Below are positions 41,811 through 49,939 of a stretch of 64,000 nt of DNA, piece after piece. A model generated the notes under the pieces. The model made no database searches and had not been told where the DNA came from. It was given only the letters and a program-made list of their open reading frames with translations. Position numbers and translations under genes: made by a program. Where the stretch lies: positions 126,099 to 190,098 of the forward strand of contig QHRU01000040.1 of the NCBI GenBank assembly GCA_003220225.1, given 5' to 3'. Position 1 is the stretch's first letter, and each line of letters starts with the position of its first letter. The DNA is from Candidatus Rokuibacteriota bacterium. GTDB taxonomy: Bacteria > Methylomirabilota > Methylomirabilia > Rokubacteriales > CSP1-6.

Positions 41811-42436
41811 AGTCGCTCCTCCTCGCTGCGCCGCTGGCGGTGCTGCTCGGCGCTTGCGCGACCATTCCAACGGGCCCCAGCGTGATGGTCCTGCCCGGCA
41901 CCGGGAAGCCCTTCGAGCAGTTCCAGGCTGACGACGCCGCCTGCCGCCAGTGGGCGCTCCAGTCGGCCGGCATCACCACCAAAAAGGCGGCGACCGACAG
42001 CTTGGTGACCGGCGCCGCCGTCGGGACCGCGATCGGCGCGGCCGCTGGCGCGGCCCTCGGCGCAGCCGCCGGCAATCCGGCGATCGGCGCCGCCGCCGGC
42101 GCGGGCGTGGGACTGCTCGGCGGCAGCGCGGTCGGCGGGGGGTACGCCGACACCAACGTGCACTCGGTGCAGCGCCGCTACGACGTCGGCTACATGCAGT
42201 GCATGTACGCCAAGGGCAACCAGATCCCGGTGTCGCGCGGCTCCGTGCCGTACTCGTCCAACCGCGTGAGCACGCCACCGCCCCCGCCGCCGATGCTGAC
42301 ACCGCCGCCGGGCTCAGCGCCTACCGCGCCTGCGGCGCCTGCCACGCCTGGGCGGCCCTCGACGACCACGCCGCCGAATACTCCGCCGCCGCCTCCCGGC
42401 ACGCCGCCGCCCCCGCCGCCCGGCGCAAAGTCATAG
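41807..42436 (+). CDS. Glycine-zipper lipoprotein
   Basis: 209 residues. Lipoprotein signal ending LGAC (about Cys17), a Gln/Cys-containing region (FQADDAACRQWALQSAG), a glycine zipper (GTAIGAAAGAALGAAAG, GVGLLGGSAVGGG) that may insert in membranes, the YDVGYMQCMYAKGNQIPV motif, and a Pro/Thr-rich tail. Similar to envelope-stress or Rick-17-kDa-like surface antigens. Overlaps the upstream Pro/Tyr protein (ATGA), suggesting the two work together. Confidence 0.8.
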   Translation: MKSLLLAAPLAVLLGACATIPTGPSVMVLPGTGKPFEQFQADDAACRQWALQSAGITTKKAATDSLVTGAAVGTAIGAAAGAALGAAAGNPAIGAAAGAGVGLLGGSAVGGGYADTNVHSVQRRYDVGYMQCMYAKGNQIPVSRGSVPYSSNRVSTPPPPPPMLTPPPGSAPTAPAAPATPGRPSTTTPPNTPPPPPGTPPPPPPGAKS

Positions 42437-42450
42437 ACCGTAGTCCGACA

Positions 42451-42525
42451 TCGAGGACCGCCACGGGTTCCCCGGGGCGGTCCGAGCGCTGGTCGGATTG
42501 GGGGGGCCATTTCGGGGCCCCCCAT
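42451..42525 (-). repeat. Dispersed element, copy 5 (two hairpins)
   Basis: Read on the minus strand: hairpin 1 (42500-42525, loop CCGAAAT) then hairpin 2 with arms 42472-42482 and 42456-42466 and loop GGAAC, flanked by GCTCG (42483-42487) and CTCGA (42451-42455). Arm changes relative to copy 2 and copy 4 are compensated. It lies in the 304-bp gap between the glycine-zipper gene and the amidohydrolase gene; apart from a -10-like box at 42705 I see nothing else there. Confidence 0.9.
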
Positions 42526-42704
42526 GTCATGAGACTCGCGGACAAGCATGCGCTCGACTCATATGCGCCCCGCACACCGCGACACCTGCCGCGCAGCAGA
42601 GTCGCCTCGAGCTGCGCTGCGACGACGATCGCGCGACCGGAGCAGACGATCGCGATCTGCGCGAGGACAGTCGCTCGTAGTTCGCCGACCAACCCTGGCT
42701 GGAG

Positions 42705-42710
42705 TAGGAT
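42705..42710 (+). promoter_or_regulatory. Candidate -10 box (TAGGAT) for the D-aminoacylase-like gene
   Basis: TAGGAT 30 bp before the ATG at 42741, with a CAGGGAGGAC ribosome-binding site in between. -35 not clear. Confidence 0.35.
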
Positions 42711-42740
42711 ACGGTCACCACACCAGGGAGGACGACCCAC

Positions 42741-44453
42741 ATGCCGTACGACCTCGTGATCAAGAACGGAACGGTGATCGATGGCTCCGGCCTGCCCGGG
42801 TTCCGGGCGGACGTGGGCGTGCGGCACGGACGCATCGTCTCGATCGGACGCATCCGCGAGCGCGGCCGCGAGACGCTCGACGCCGAAGGCCACGTGGTCG
42901 CGCCCGGCTTCGTGGACGGCCACACCCACATGGACGCGCAGGTCTTCTGGGATCCGATGGGGACCTCGTCCTGCTACCACGGGATCACGACGGTCGTGAT
43001 GGGCAACTGCGGCTTCACGCTGGCGCCGTGCGCGGCCGAGGACAAGCACTTCGTCGTCCGCAATCTTCAAAGAGCCGAGGACATCCCGCCGGAGGCGATG
43101 GAGGCGGGGATCGACTGGCGCTGGACGACCTTCCCCGAGTTCCTCGACACGCTCGAGAGCCTGCCCAAGGGCATCAACTACGCGGGCTACATCGGGCACT
43201 CGGCGCTGCGCACCTACGTGATGGGCGAGCGCGCCTTCGAGAAGCCCGCCACCGAGGATGACCTGCGCGCGATGGAGCGCGAGCTGCGCGACGCGCTGCG
43301 CGCCGGCGCCATGGGCTTCACCACCTCGCGCTCGCCGAGCCACGAGACGCCCGACCACCGCCCGGTGGCCAGCCGCGTGGCCGACTGGGCGGAAGTGCGG
43401 CGGCTCGTCAACACGATGGGCGAGCTGAACGCGGGCATCTTCGAGATCGCGGGTGAGAACGTCGATCGCGAGGCCGGCAATCCGGGCCTGCCCGACTATC
43501 ACCGCCGGCTCAAGGCGCTGGCCGTCGAGAGCGGCCGCCCGATCACGTTCGGCGTCTTCGGCCGCCGCGGCGTGCCCGGCGTCTGGCGCAAGTACATGGC
43601 GCTGCTCGACGAGACGGCCGCCGAGGGCGGGCGCATGTTCGCCCAGGCGCACAGCCGCTCGCTCTCCGCGCTGCTGTCGTTCAAGACCCAGATGCCGTTC
43701 GACCGGCTGCCGCTCTGGAAGGAGCTTCGCAAGCTGCCGCTGGCCGAGAAGATCGCGAAGCTGCGCGATCCGGAGTTCAAGAAGAAGCTCGTCGAGGCCA
43801 CGAACGAGACGCCCGACAAGAAGGCGCTCGGCACCGAGGCGCGGCCGCAGCCGTACGAGTGGCTCTTCGTGTTCGACACCGTCGAGGGCCCGCACCGCTC
43901 GGTGGCCGAGGTCGCGGCCGAGCGCGGCGTCCATCCCGCCCAGGCCATGATCGACCTGGCGCTGGAGAAGGATCTCGACCTCTTCTTCCTGATGCCGGTG
44001 GCCAACGAGGACCAGGACGACGCGCTCGAGATCATGAAGCACCCGCGCGCGTGCGTGACGTTCTCGGACTCCGGCGCGCACGTCACGCAGCTGATGGACT
44101 CCTCGCTGCAGACGCACCTGCTCGCCCACTGGGTGCGCAAGAAGCAGGCGTTCACGCTGCCGCAGGCCGTGCGCATGCTCACGCTCGTGCCCGCCACGCT
44201 CTGGGGCTTCGCGGACCGCGGCCTCGTCCGCGAGGGTATGGCCGCCGACTTCGTCGTCTTCGACCCCGAGAGCATCGGGGCCGAGATGCCGGAGCTGGTG
44301 GCGGACCTCCCGGCCGGCGCCAAGCGGCTCGTCCAGCGCTGCCGGGGCGTCGCGGCCACGGTGGTCAACGGCGAGACGATCCTGCGTGACGGCAAGCCGA
44401 CCGGCGCGCGGCCCGGGCAGCTCCTCCGCGGTCCGCTCGCCCGCCGGGGCTGA
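42741..44453 (+). CDS. N-acyl-D-amino-acid deacylase-like amidohydrolase
   Basis: 570 residues, the size of D-aminoacylase-type amidohydrolases. Small beta-sandwich halves flank a TIM barrel: YDLVIKNGTVIDGSGLPGF, the metal motif PGFVDGHTHMD, the GNCGFTLAPC segment, and late SDSGAHVTQLMD (catalytic Asp) plus RGLVREGMAADFVVFDPESIG. Family members deacylate N-acyl-D-amino acids or hydrolyse cyclic amides. Exact substrate unknown. Followed four bases later by a small ABM-domain gene in the same direction. Confidence 0.9.
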   Translation: MPYDLVIKNGTVIDGSGLPGFRADVGVRHGRIVSIGRIRERGRETLDAEGHVVAPGFVDGHTHMDAQVFWDPMGTSSCYHGITTVVMGNCGFTLAPCAAEDKHFVVRNLQRAEDIPPEAMEAGIDWRWTTFPEFLDTLESLPKGINYAGYIGHSALRTYVMGERAFEKPATEDDLRAMERELRDALRAGAMGFTTSRSPSHETPDHRPVASRVADWAEVRRLVNTMGELNAGIFEIAGENVDREAGNPGLPDYHRRLKALAVESGRPITFGVFGRRGVPGVWRKYMALLDETAAEGGRMFAQAHSRSLSALLSFKTQMPFDRLPLWKELRKLPLAEKIAKLRDPEFKKKLVEATNETPDKKALGTEARPQPYEWLFVFDTVEGPHRSVAEVAAERGVHPAQAMIDLALEKDLDLFFLMPVANEDQDDALEIMKHPRACVTFSDSGAHVTQLMDSSLQTHLLAHWVRKKQAFTLPQAVRMLTLVPATLWGFADRGLVREGMAADFVVFDPESIGAEMPELVADLPAGAKRLVQRCRGVAATVVNGETILRDGKPTGARPGQLLRGPLARRG

Positions 44454-44456
44454 GCC

Positions 44457-44780
44457 GTGCTCGCGGTCTGGGTGAAGGTTCGCGTCCAGCCGGCGGAGCG
44501 CGCGCGGTTTCTTGCCGCCATCGAGCAGGACGCGCTCGGCTCCGAGCGCGACGAGCCCGGCTGCTGCCGTTTCAACGTGCTGCAGGACGACGCCGACCCG
44601 AACACGTACTACTTCTATGAGGTCTACAAGGACGAAGCGGCGCTGGAGGCGCACCGGGCGGCGCCGCACTACGCGAAGTGGCGCGCGGCGGCCGACACGC
44701 TGGACGGCCCGTCGCAGCCGACGCGGTGCAAGACCGTGTTCCCGAGCGATCCGAAGTACTGGCTGGGATCCAAGAAGTAG
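44457..44780 (+). CDS. ABM-domain (antibiotic biosynthesis monooxygenase-like) protein
   Basis: 107 residues, GTG start. Ferredoxin-like dimeric alpha-beta barrel: VWVKVRVQPAERARFLAAIEQDALGSERDEPGCCRFNVLQDDADPNTYYFYEVYKDEAALEAHRAAPHYAKW. Similar to LsrG/YgiN-type proteins, which are quinol monooxygenases or isomerases. Often encoded beside dehydrogenases or hydrolases as small accessory enzymes. No cofactor-binding residues can be pinpointed. Confidence 0.83.
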   Translation: MLAVWVKVRVQPAERARFLAAIEQDALGSERDEPGCCRFNVLQDDADPNTYYFYEVYKDEAALEAHRAAPHYAKWRAAADTLDGPSQPTRCKTVFPSDPKYWLGSKK

Positions 44781-44784
44781 CCCC

Positions 44785-45399
44785 GTGACGTGGCTGTCGC
44801 CCGCCGCGCTGCTGATCCTCCTGGCGGCAGCCACGGGAGGCGGCCAGCCGGCGCGGCCCGCCGAGCCGTTCCCCGCGCGCAGCACGGCCGGCCAGCTCCT
44901 CGTCGCCACCGAAGATCTCCGCGACCCGCGCTTCGCGCGCACCGTTGTCTACATGCTCCGCCACGACGCCGCCGGCGCGCTCGGTCTCATCGTGAATCGT
45001 CCCGTCGGCGCGTTGCCGCTCGCGCGCGTGCTGGAATCGCTCGGGCGCGAGCCCGGCGGCGCGAGCGGTGACATCCGCGTCTACTACGGGGGCCCGGTCG
45101 AGCCGGGGCGCGGCTTCGTGCTGCACACGCCCGAGTGGACGGGCGGCGACAGCCGGGTCGTGCACGGGGGGGTAGCGGTCACCAGCGATCCCGCGATCTT
45201 CGAGGCCATCGCTCGGGGCACCGGGCCGCGCCGCGCGATGTTCGCGGCCGGCTACGCGGGCTGGGCGCCGGGCCAGCTCGAGGGCGAGATCCAGGGCGGC
45301 TCCTGGTTCGTGGTCACCGCCGACGAGGCGCTGATCTTCGACGACGACGCGGCGAGCAAGTGGGAGCGCGCGACGGAGCGGCGGACGATCGCTCTCTGA
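44785..45399 (+). CDS. YqgE/AlgH-family protein with exported N-terminus
   Basis: 204 residues, GTG start. After a hydrophobic N-terminus (LSPAALLILLAAATGGG) that may be a signal peptide, the YqgE fold follows: AGQLLVATEDLRDPRFARTVVYMLRHDAAGALGLIVNRPVG, YYGGPVEPGRGFVLH, and FAAGYAGWAPGQLEGEIQGGSWFVV. AlgH/YqgE proteins are cytoplasmic in most bacteria, so the apparent export signal is unusual. Biochemical function is not established for the family. Confidence 0.83.
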   Translation: MTWLSPAALLILLAAATGGGQPARPAEPFPARSTAGQLLVATEDLRDPRFARTVVYMLRHDAAGALGLIVNRPVGALPLARVLESLGREPGGASGDIRVYYGGPVEPGRGFVLHTPEWTGGDSRVVHGGVAVTSDPAIFEAIARGTGPRRAMFAAGYAGWAPGQLEGEIQGGSWFVVTADEALIFDDDAASKWERATERRTIAL

Positions 45400-45430
45400 G
45401 GTGAAGTGGCGGGGCGCGGGATAGGTCAGG

Positions 45431-45436
45431 TAGAAT
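45431..45436 (+). promoter_or_regulatory. Candidate -10 box (TAGAAT) for the ACMSD-like gene
   Basis: TAGAAT about 50 bp before the ATG at 45486; CCTGGAGGTC ribosome-binding site follows. A start near 45443 would give a leader of about 43 nt. Confidence 0.4.
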
Positions 45437-45485
45437 CCGGGCACGCTGAACCCAGTCCCGTGAGCCCGAACGCCTGGAGGTCGCC

Positions 45486-46937
45486 ATGGCCCTCAACGGA
45501 CAGACCGAGGCCCGCAAGCTCCGCTCCCGCCTGAGCCACCCCGTCGTCGACGCCGACGGTCACTGGCTGGAGTACCTGCCGGTGATGCGCGAGCAGTTCA
45601 AGAAGATCGCCGGCGACGCGGCGGTCGAGGGGCTGGCGCTGGCCAGCTCGCGCATCCCCAACGCGCTCAAGCTGTCGCTGGCCGAGCGGCGCCGCAAGCG
45701 CGTGGGCATGGAGGGGTTCTGGTCCTCGCCGAGCGAGAACGTGCTGGACCGGGCGACCGCGATGTTCCCCCGCCTCTTCTACGAGCGCCTCGACGACCTC
45801 GGCATCGACTTCTCGGTCGTCTACCCGACGGCCGGGCTCTCGTTCCACCGGCTGCAAGACACGAAGATGCGCCGCGCCATCTGCCGCGCGTACAACGTGT
45901 TCACGGCCGAGCAGTTCAAGCCGTACGCCGACCGCATCATCCCGGCCGCGATCATCCCGATGTACACGCCGGAGGAGGCGATCGAGGAGCTGGAGTTCGC
46001 GGCCACGCAGCTCGGCTTCAAGGTCATCATGGTCGGCGGTCTCATGCGCCGGCCGGTGCCCGCGGTCGCCGAGGAGCAGCCCGAGGCTGCGAAGTTCGCC
46101 GAGTGGTTCGACGTCATCGGGATCGACAGCGACTACGACTACGATCTCGTGTGGCAGAAGTGCCGCGAGCTGAAGCTCGCGCCGTCGTTCCACAACGGCG
46201 CCCGCTCGATATTACTCAGGAACTCGCCCTCGAACTTCTGCTTCAACCACATCGGCCACTTCGCTTCCGCCGGCCACGCCGTCTGCAAGGGGCTCTTCTT
46301 CGGCGGCGTCACGCGGCGCTTCCCCGACCTGAACTTCGCGTTCCTCGAGGGCGGCGTGGGCTGGGCGTGCATGCTCTACGCGGACCTCGTCGGCCACTGG
46401 GAGAAGCGCAACGGTGAGGCGATCAAGTCCACCCATCCCTCCAAGCTCGACCGCGCGCGGCTGCTCGAGTTCGCGCGCAAGTACGGGCGCGAGGAGGTCG
46501 CGGAGGCGGTTGGCCGCGGCGACGGGTTGGACGAGACGCACGCCATGACCGGCGGCGTCGAGGACGTCGACGACTACTTCCGCTGCAAGATCGAGGCGAA
46601 GCAGGATCTGAAATCGCTCTTCGTGCCGCGCTTCTACTTCGGCTGCGAGGCCGACGACCCGGTCAACGCGTGGGCCTTCAACAAGAAGGCCAACCCGATG
46701 GGCGCGCGGCTCAACGCGATCTTCTCTTCGGACATCGGCCACTTCGACGTGCCCGACATGGCCGAGGTGGTGCCGGAGGCGTACGAGCTGGTCGAGCACG
46801 GCCTCATCGACGACCACGACTTCAAGGACTTCATGTTCACCAACGCCGTGCGCTTCTGGGGCGAGGTGAACCCGGACTTCTTCCGCGGCACGGTGGTCGA
46901 CAAGCAGGCCAGCGAGGTGCTGCGCAATGGCGCTTGA
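45486..46937 (+). CDS. Amidohydrolase 2 family (ACMSD-like) metal-dependent hydrolase
   Basis: 483 residues. VVDADGHWLEYLPVM near the N-terminus is the metal-motif position (DxDxH rather than the classic HxH), with FDFSVVYPT-like LGIDFSVVYPTAG, and the later FNHIGHFAS and IFSSDIGHFDVPDM segments supplying His/Asp ligands. Members act as decarboxylases or hydrolases in aromatic degradation. It overlaps the start of a carboxylesterase gene by 11 bp, so the pair probably forms one catabolic unit. Confidence 0.85.
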   Translation: MALNGQTEARKLRSRLSHPVVDADGHWLEYLPVMREQFKKIAGDAAVEGLALASSRIPNALKLSLAERRRKRVGMEGFWSSPSENVLDRATAMFPRLFYERLDDLGIDFSVVYPTAGLSFHRLQDTKMRRAICRAYNVFTAEQFKPYADRIIPAAIIPMYTPEEAIEELEFAATQLGFKVIMVGGLMRRPVPAVAEEQPEAAKFAEWFDVIGIDSDYDYDLVWQKCRELKLAPSFHNGARSILLRNSPSNFCFNHIGHFASAGHAVCKGLFFGGVTRRFPDLNFAFLEGGVGWACMLYADLVGHWEKRNGEAIKSTHPSKLDRARLLEFARKYGREEVAEAVGRGDGLDETHAMTGGVEDVDDYFRCKIEAKQDLKSLFVPRFYFGCEADDPVNAWAFNKKANPMGARLNAIFSSDIGHFDVPDMAEVVPEAYELVEHGLIDDHDFKDFMFTNAVRFWGEVNPDFFRGTVVDKQASEVLRNGA

Positions 46938-47868
46938 TCCCCAGGCCGCGAACGTCATCGACCTGATCATCAAATCGGGGCGCCCGGCGTATCACACGCT
47001 GTCGCCCAAGGAGGCGCGCCGGCTCTTTCTCGAGACCCGGCCGGCCTCGACGCCGCCGGCGCCGCAGCTCGGCGCCGTGCGCGACGTCAGCGCGGAGGGC
47101 CCGCTCGGGGCCATTCCGCTGCGCGTGTACCGGCCGGCCGGCGTGCCGGACTCGACGCGGCTGCCCGTGCACGTCTTCTTCCACGGCGGGGGCTGGGTCA
47201 TCGGCGACATCGAGACCCACGACGTGGTCTGCCGCCAGCTGACGGCCGAGGCGGGTGTCAGCGTCATCTCGGTCGACTACCGGCTGGCGCCGGAGCACAA
47301 GTTCCCCGCCGCGGTGAACGACGCGTGGGCGGCCACGCGCTGGATCGTCGCCCACGCTGCCGAGCTGGGCGTGGACGGCGGACGTCTCTCGGTCGGCGGC
47401 GACAGCGCCGGGGGCAACCTCGCCGCTGTCGTGGCGCTGCTGGCGAGGGACGCGGGCGCGCCGAAGATCTCGCTGCAGGTGCTGGTCTACCCGGTGACTG
47501 ATCTTGGTGCGGAGACGAAGTCGTACGCCGATCTCGCGGACGGCTACATGCTCACGCGAGACAGCATGCGCTGGTTCCGCGCGCAGTACCTCACCAAGGA
47601 AGAAGAGGCGCTCGACTGGCGCGTCTCGCCGATCCGCGCGACGTCGCTGGCCGGTGTCGCGCCGGCGCTGGTGATCACCGCGGGCTTCGATCCGCTGCGC
47701 GACGAGGGCGAGGCCTACGCGCGGAAGCTGCGCGAGGCCGGCGTGAGCGTGGACGCCATCTGCTTCGGCGGGATGATCCACGGCTTCGTGCCGATGGGCC
47801 GGCTCATCGACACGGCGTTCCGCGGCGTCACCTTGATCGCGGGGTCGCTGCGCCAGGCGCTGCGCTAG
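46927..47868 (+). CDS. Hormone-sensitive-lipase-like esterase (alpha/beta hydrolase fold 3)
   Basis: 313 residues. Oxyanion motif HGGGW (about 86-90), nucleophile GGDSAGG (Ser160), acid region TAGFDPLRDEG and catalytic His in MIHGF. Typical carboxylesterase of the HSL family acting on short acyl esters. It starts inside the 3' end of the amidohydrolase gene. Its 3' end overlaps (antisense) the C-terminal tail of the XRE regulator by 41 bp. Confidence 0.92.
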   Translation: MALDPQAANVIDLIIKSGRPAYHTLSPKEARRLFLETRPASTPPAPQLGAVRDVSAEGPLGAIPLRVYRPAGVPDSTRLPVHVFFHGGGWVIGDIETHDVVCRQLTAEAGVSVISVDYRLAPEHKFPAAVNDAWAATRWIVAHAAELGVDGGRLSVGGDSAGGNLAAVVALLARDAGAPKISLQVLVYPVTDLGAETKSYADLADGYMLTRDSMRWFRAQYLTKEEEALDWRVSPIRATSLAGVAPALVITAGFDPLRDEGEAYARKLREAGVSVDAICFGGMIHGFVPMGRLIDTAFRGVTLIAGSLRQALR

Positions 47869-48199
47869 GCGCTCGGTGCGGCGCGGACCATGCCACGCCC
47901 AAGGGTCGGCGTGAGAACTGAAGGACGAGCCTGGTGCGGACTCCGAGCTTGGCCAGCATGTCGATCAGAGTCTCGCTGTTGAAGAGGTCGATCCGGCCAC
48001 GCATCAGATCGCTGACTCGCGGCTGACTGACACCCAACAGTTCGGCGGCCTCGCCTTGCTTGAGCTTGCGCGCCGCCATCGCCTTCTGGAGATTCAGCAG
48101 TAGGTCGGCACGAACCCTGAGAGACTCGGCCTCGTCGGTCGAGAAGCCGAGATCTCGAAACACGTTACCGGTCGAACGGGTCATCTTGACCTTTGCCAC
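47828..48199 (-). CDS. XRE/HigA-type antitoxin-like regulator
   Basis: 123 residues from GTG 48199 (VAKVKMTRSTGNVFRDLGF). The helix-turn-helix is KLKQGEAAELLGVSQPRVSDLMRGRI, as in HigA/RelB-like antitoxins whose partner is a Gp49/HigB-like toxin. The remains of that toxin lie directly upstream. The C-terminal 30 residues (SRRPLGVAWSAPHRAPSAA...) run into the esterase gene and look non-native, hinting at a lost stop. The protein may now be an orphan antitoxin or regulator. Confidence 0.78.
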   Translation of the reverse strand: MAKVKMTRSTGNVFRDLGFSTDEAESLRVRADLLLNLQKAMAARKLKQGEAAELLGVSQPRVSDLMRGRIDLFNSETLIDMLAKLGVRTRLVLQFSRRPLGVAWSAPHRAPSAAPGAATPRSR

Positions 48200-48206
48200 G
48201 GAGCAC

Positions 48207-48357
48207 CTATCCCTTCCGCCTCGCACGTTGGGCGAGCAAGGCGCTCAGACGATGCTTGGCGCGATCCACATCGGCCTGCGATCTGGCGGGCATCATCGGC
48301 GAAGCTGCTGATCGTTTCGCGAGAATCACCAAGCCAGATGACTGGCTTGTCGACCAT
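48207..48357 (-). pseudogene. HigB/Gp49-like toxin gene with internal deletion
   Basis: Starting at ATG 48357 the minus strand reads MVDKPVIWLGDSRETISSF, ADDARQIAG, the typical N-terminus of phage Gp49-like/HigB toxins. About 70 bp later, in a different frame, it reads QADVDRAKHRLSALLAQRARR, then KG and a stop, the typical C-terminus. The middle ~50 residues with the RNase active region are missing. The total length of 151 bp is not a multiple of three. The toxin is therefore dead while its antitoxin frame survives 8 bp downstream. Confidence 0.75.
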
Positions 48358-48420
48358 AACCTGGTATACAAGAACTTAGATGCCCGGTCAAGCTGCGAAG
48401 CGCTCCGCGACGCGCGACGA

Positions 48421-49233
48421 CTATTCGTAGTACGCGGGCGCGTAGCGCAGGCCGTCGCTCTGCGGCTTGTCGTGGTTGATCCACAGCTGGGCGCGGCGCT
48501 CGTCCAGCACGCCCTGGATCCGCTGCAGCGAGGCCAGCGTCTGCTCGCGGTTGACGTTCATCGCGGGAACGCGCTTGTGGTCCCAGTTGTCACGGAAGTG
48601 CACGGCGTCGCCCGAGAGCACGACGTAACCGGTCTTCGGCAGGCGGACGAGCAGCGACTGGTGCCCCGGCGTGTGGCCCGGCGTCGACAGGATGGTCACG
48701 CTGCCGTCGCCGAACACGTCGTGGTCGCCCGCGAGCCTGGTGATCGTTGCCGACGGCCCGAACGCCGGCTTGTTGGGCCCGGCCATCGCCCAGTCGTACT
48801 CCGCGCCCTGGATCAGCACGGTGGAGGACGCGAACAGCGCGACGTTGCCGACGTGATCGCCGTGCGTGTGTGACACGGCCAGGTACGTGACGTCCGCCGG
48901 CTTGACGCCGAGCTCGGTCAGCTGGCCCGCGAGCGTCCTGGCGCGCCGGTAGGTGATCGCGCCGTTGGCCACGACCATCCCGTCGGGCATCGCCGCCACC
49001 GCGTCCGGCACGCCGGTGTCCCACAGCAGCAGGCCCCGGTCATGGCGGATCAGGTAGCAGTTGTCCGAGAACTCGATCGGCTTGCCCTCGTTGACGCCGG
49101 GCGACCAGCGCGCCTGGTCCTTGCCGATGTTGCGCCCGCAGTCGAGCACGTAGAGGCGCTGCACCCCGGCGCTCGCCACGCCGGCGAGCAGGCACACCAG
49201 TCCCAGCACCATCACGAGAACGCGGCGGGTCAT
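48421..49233 (-). CDS. Exported metallo-beta-lactamase-fold hydrolase (lactonase-like)
   Basis: 270 residues. Signal peptide MTRRVLVMVLGLVCLLAGVASA, then an MBL domain with the metal motif SHTHGDH (His122, His124, Asp126, His127), the downstream STPGHTPGHQSLLV histidine, and SGDAVHFRDNW. The layout resembles AttM/AiiA N-acyl-homoserine lactonases and related lactonases, but those are cytoplasmic and this one looks secreted. Quorum quenching is possible, not shown. Confidence 0.83.
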   Translation of the reverse strand: MTRRVLVMVLGLVCLLAGVASAGVQRLYVLDCGRNIGKDQARWSPGVNEGKPIEFSDNCYLIRHDRGLLLWDTGVPDAVAAMPDGMVVANGAITYRRARTLAGQLTELGVKPADVTYLAVSHTHGDHVGNVALFASSTVLIQGAEYDWAMAGPNKPAFGPSATITRLAGDHDVFGDGSVTILSTPGHTPGHQSLLVRLPKTGYVVLSGDAVHFRDNWDHKRVPAMNVNREQTLASLQRIQGVLDERRAQLWINHDKPQSDGLRYAPAYYE

Positions 49234-49258
49234 TGGGCTCCTCCTGGCCGGGACGGGA

Positions 49259-49843
49259 TCAGGGCTCGCGCCGCGCGTTGGCGCGATGCTCGGGCGGCAC
49301 TTTCGACGCGCGATCGGTCCAGGTCGTCACGCCGTTGGCGTCAGTCCATGCGTAGATCGGACGCGCCTTCTCGATCGCGCCGGATGGCGTGCCGGGCGCA
49401 GGTGGCGGCGCCGTCGGCGGGTTCGGGATCCACACCCAGCGATAGGGGGTGCTCACGCCGTCGCCCTGCAGGACGTAGCGGCCGGTCGGGAAGACGACCT
49501 CGCGCTGGATCGGCTGCACGTCCTGCTGCACCGGGGGCGCGTACGCGGGCGCGGGCGGCGGCGCCGCGTACGCGGGCGGCGGACCGTAATAGCTCGGCGG
49601 CGGCGGGGAGTAGTACACGGGCGGCGGCGCGTAATACACCACGGGCGAGGAGTACACGACCGGCGGCGCCGAGTAAAAGCCGAACGGGACGAACGGCGCG
49701 ACGACGATCAGACGCGAGCCGACCGGACGGTGGTGGAAGCGATGATGGCCGTGGCCGCGCTGCTGCGCGCCCGCGGTCGCCGGCGGGAGGCCCAGGAAGA
49801 CCAGGGCCGCACCGACCGCCGCCGCCCGGACCGCCGCCGTCAT
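49259..49843 (-). CDS. Secreted Pro/Tyr-rich protein with DUF4124-like C-terminus
   Basis: 194 residues. Signal peptide (MTAAVRAAAVGAALVFLGLPPATAGA), a His-rich stretch (RGHGHHRFHHRP), a long YYAPPPVYYSPPPPSYYGPPPAYAAPPP low-complexity region, then FPTGRYVLQGDGVSTPYRWVWIPN. The C-terminal YAWTDANGVTTWTDRASKVPPEHR resembles the DUF4124 W-D-NG-T-D motif of periplasmic proteins. Overall plan resembles the exported protein at 41.4 kb. Envelope function presumed; not known. Confidence 0.72.
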   Translation of the reverse strand: MTAAVRAAAVGAALVFLGLPPATAGAQQRGHGHHRFHHRPVGSRLIVVAPFVPFGFYSAPPVVYSSPVVYYAPPPVYYSPPPPSYYGPPPAYAAPPPAPAYAPPVQQDVQPIQREVVFPTGRYVLQGDGVSTPYRWVWIPNPPTAPPPAPGTPSGAIEKARPIYAWTDANGVTTWTDRASKVPPEHRANARREP

Positions 49844-49939
49844 GCTGCCATCCTACTCCTGTCCAGCCGCGCCCGGCGGCACGGGGCGCGCGCCCGCGCC
49901 GCCCTGCCCAAGCATCCGCCGGCGAAGAGGCGGAGCCGC

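Noticed and set aside
42321..44942. 873-codon minus-strand frame opposite the D-aminoacylase-like gene
   Set aside because: Antisense shadow; the plus-strand gene has clear amidohydrolase motifs.
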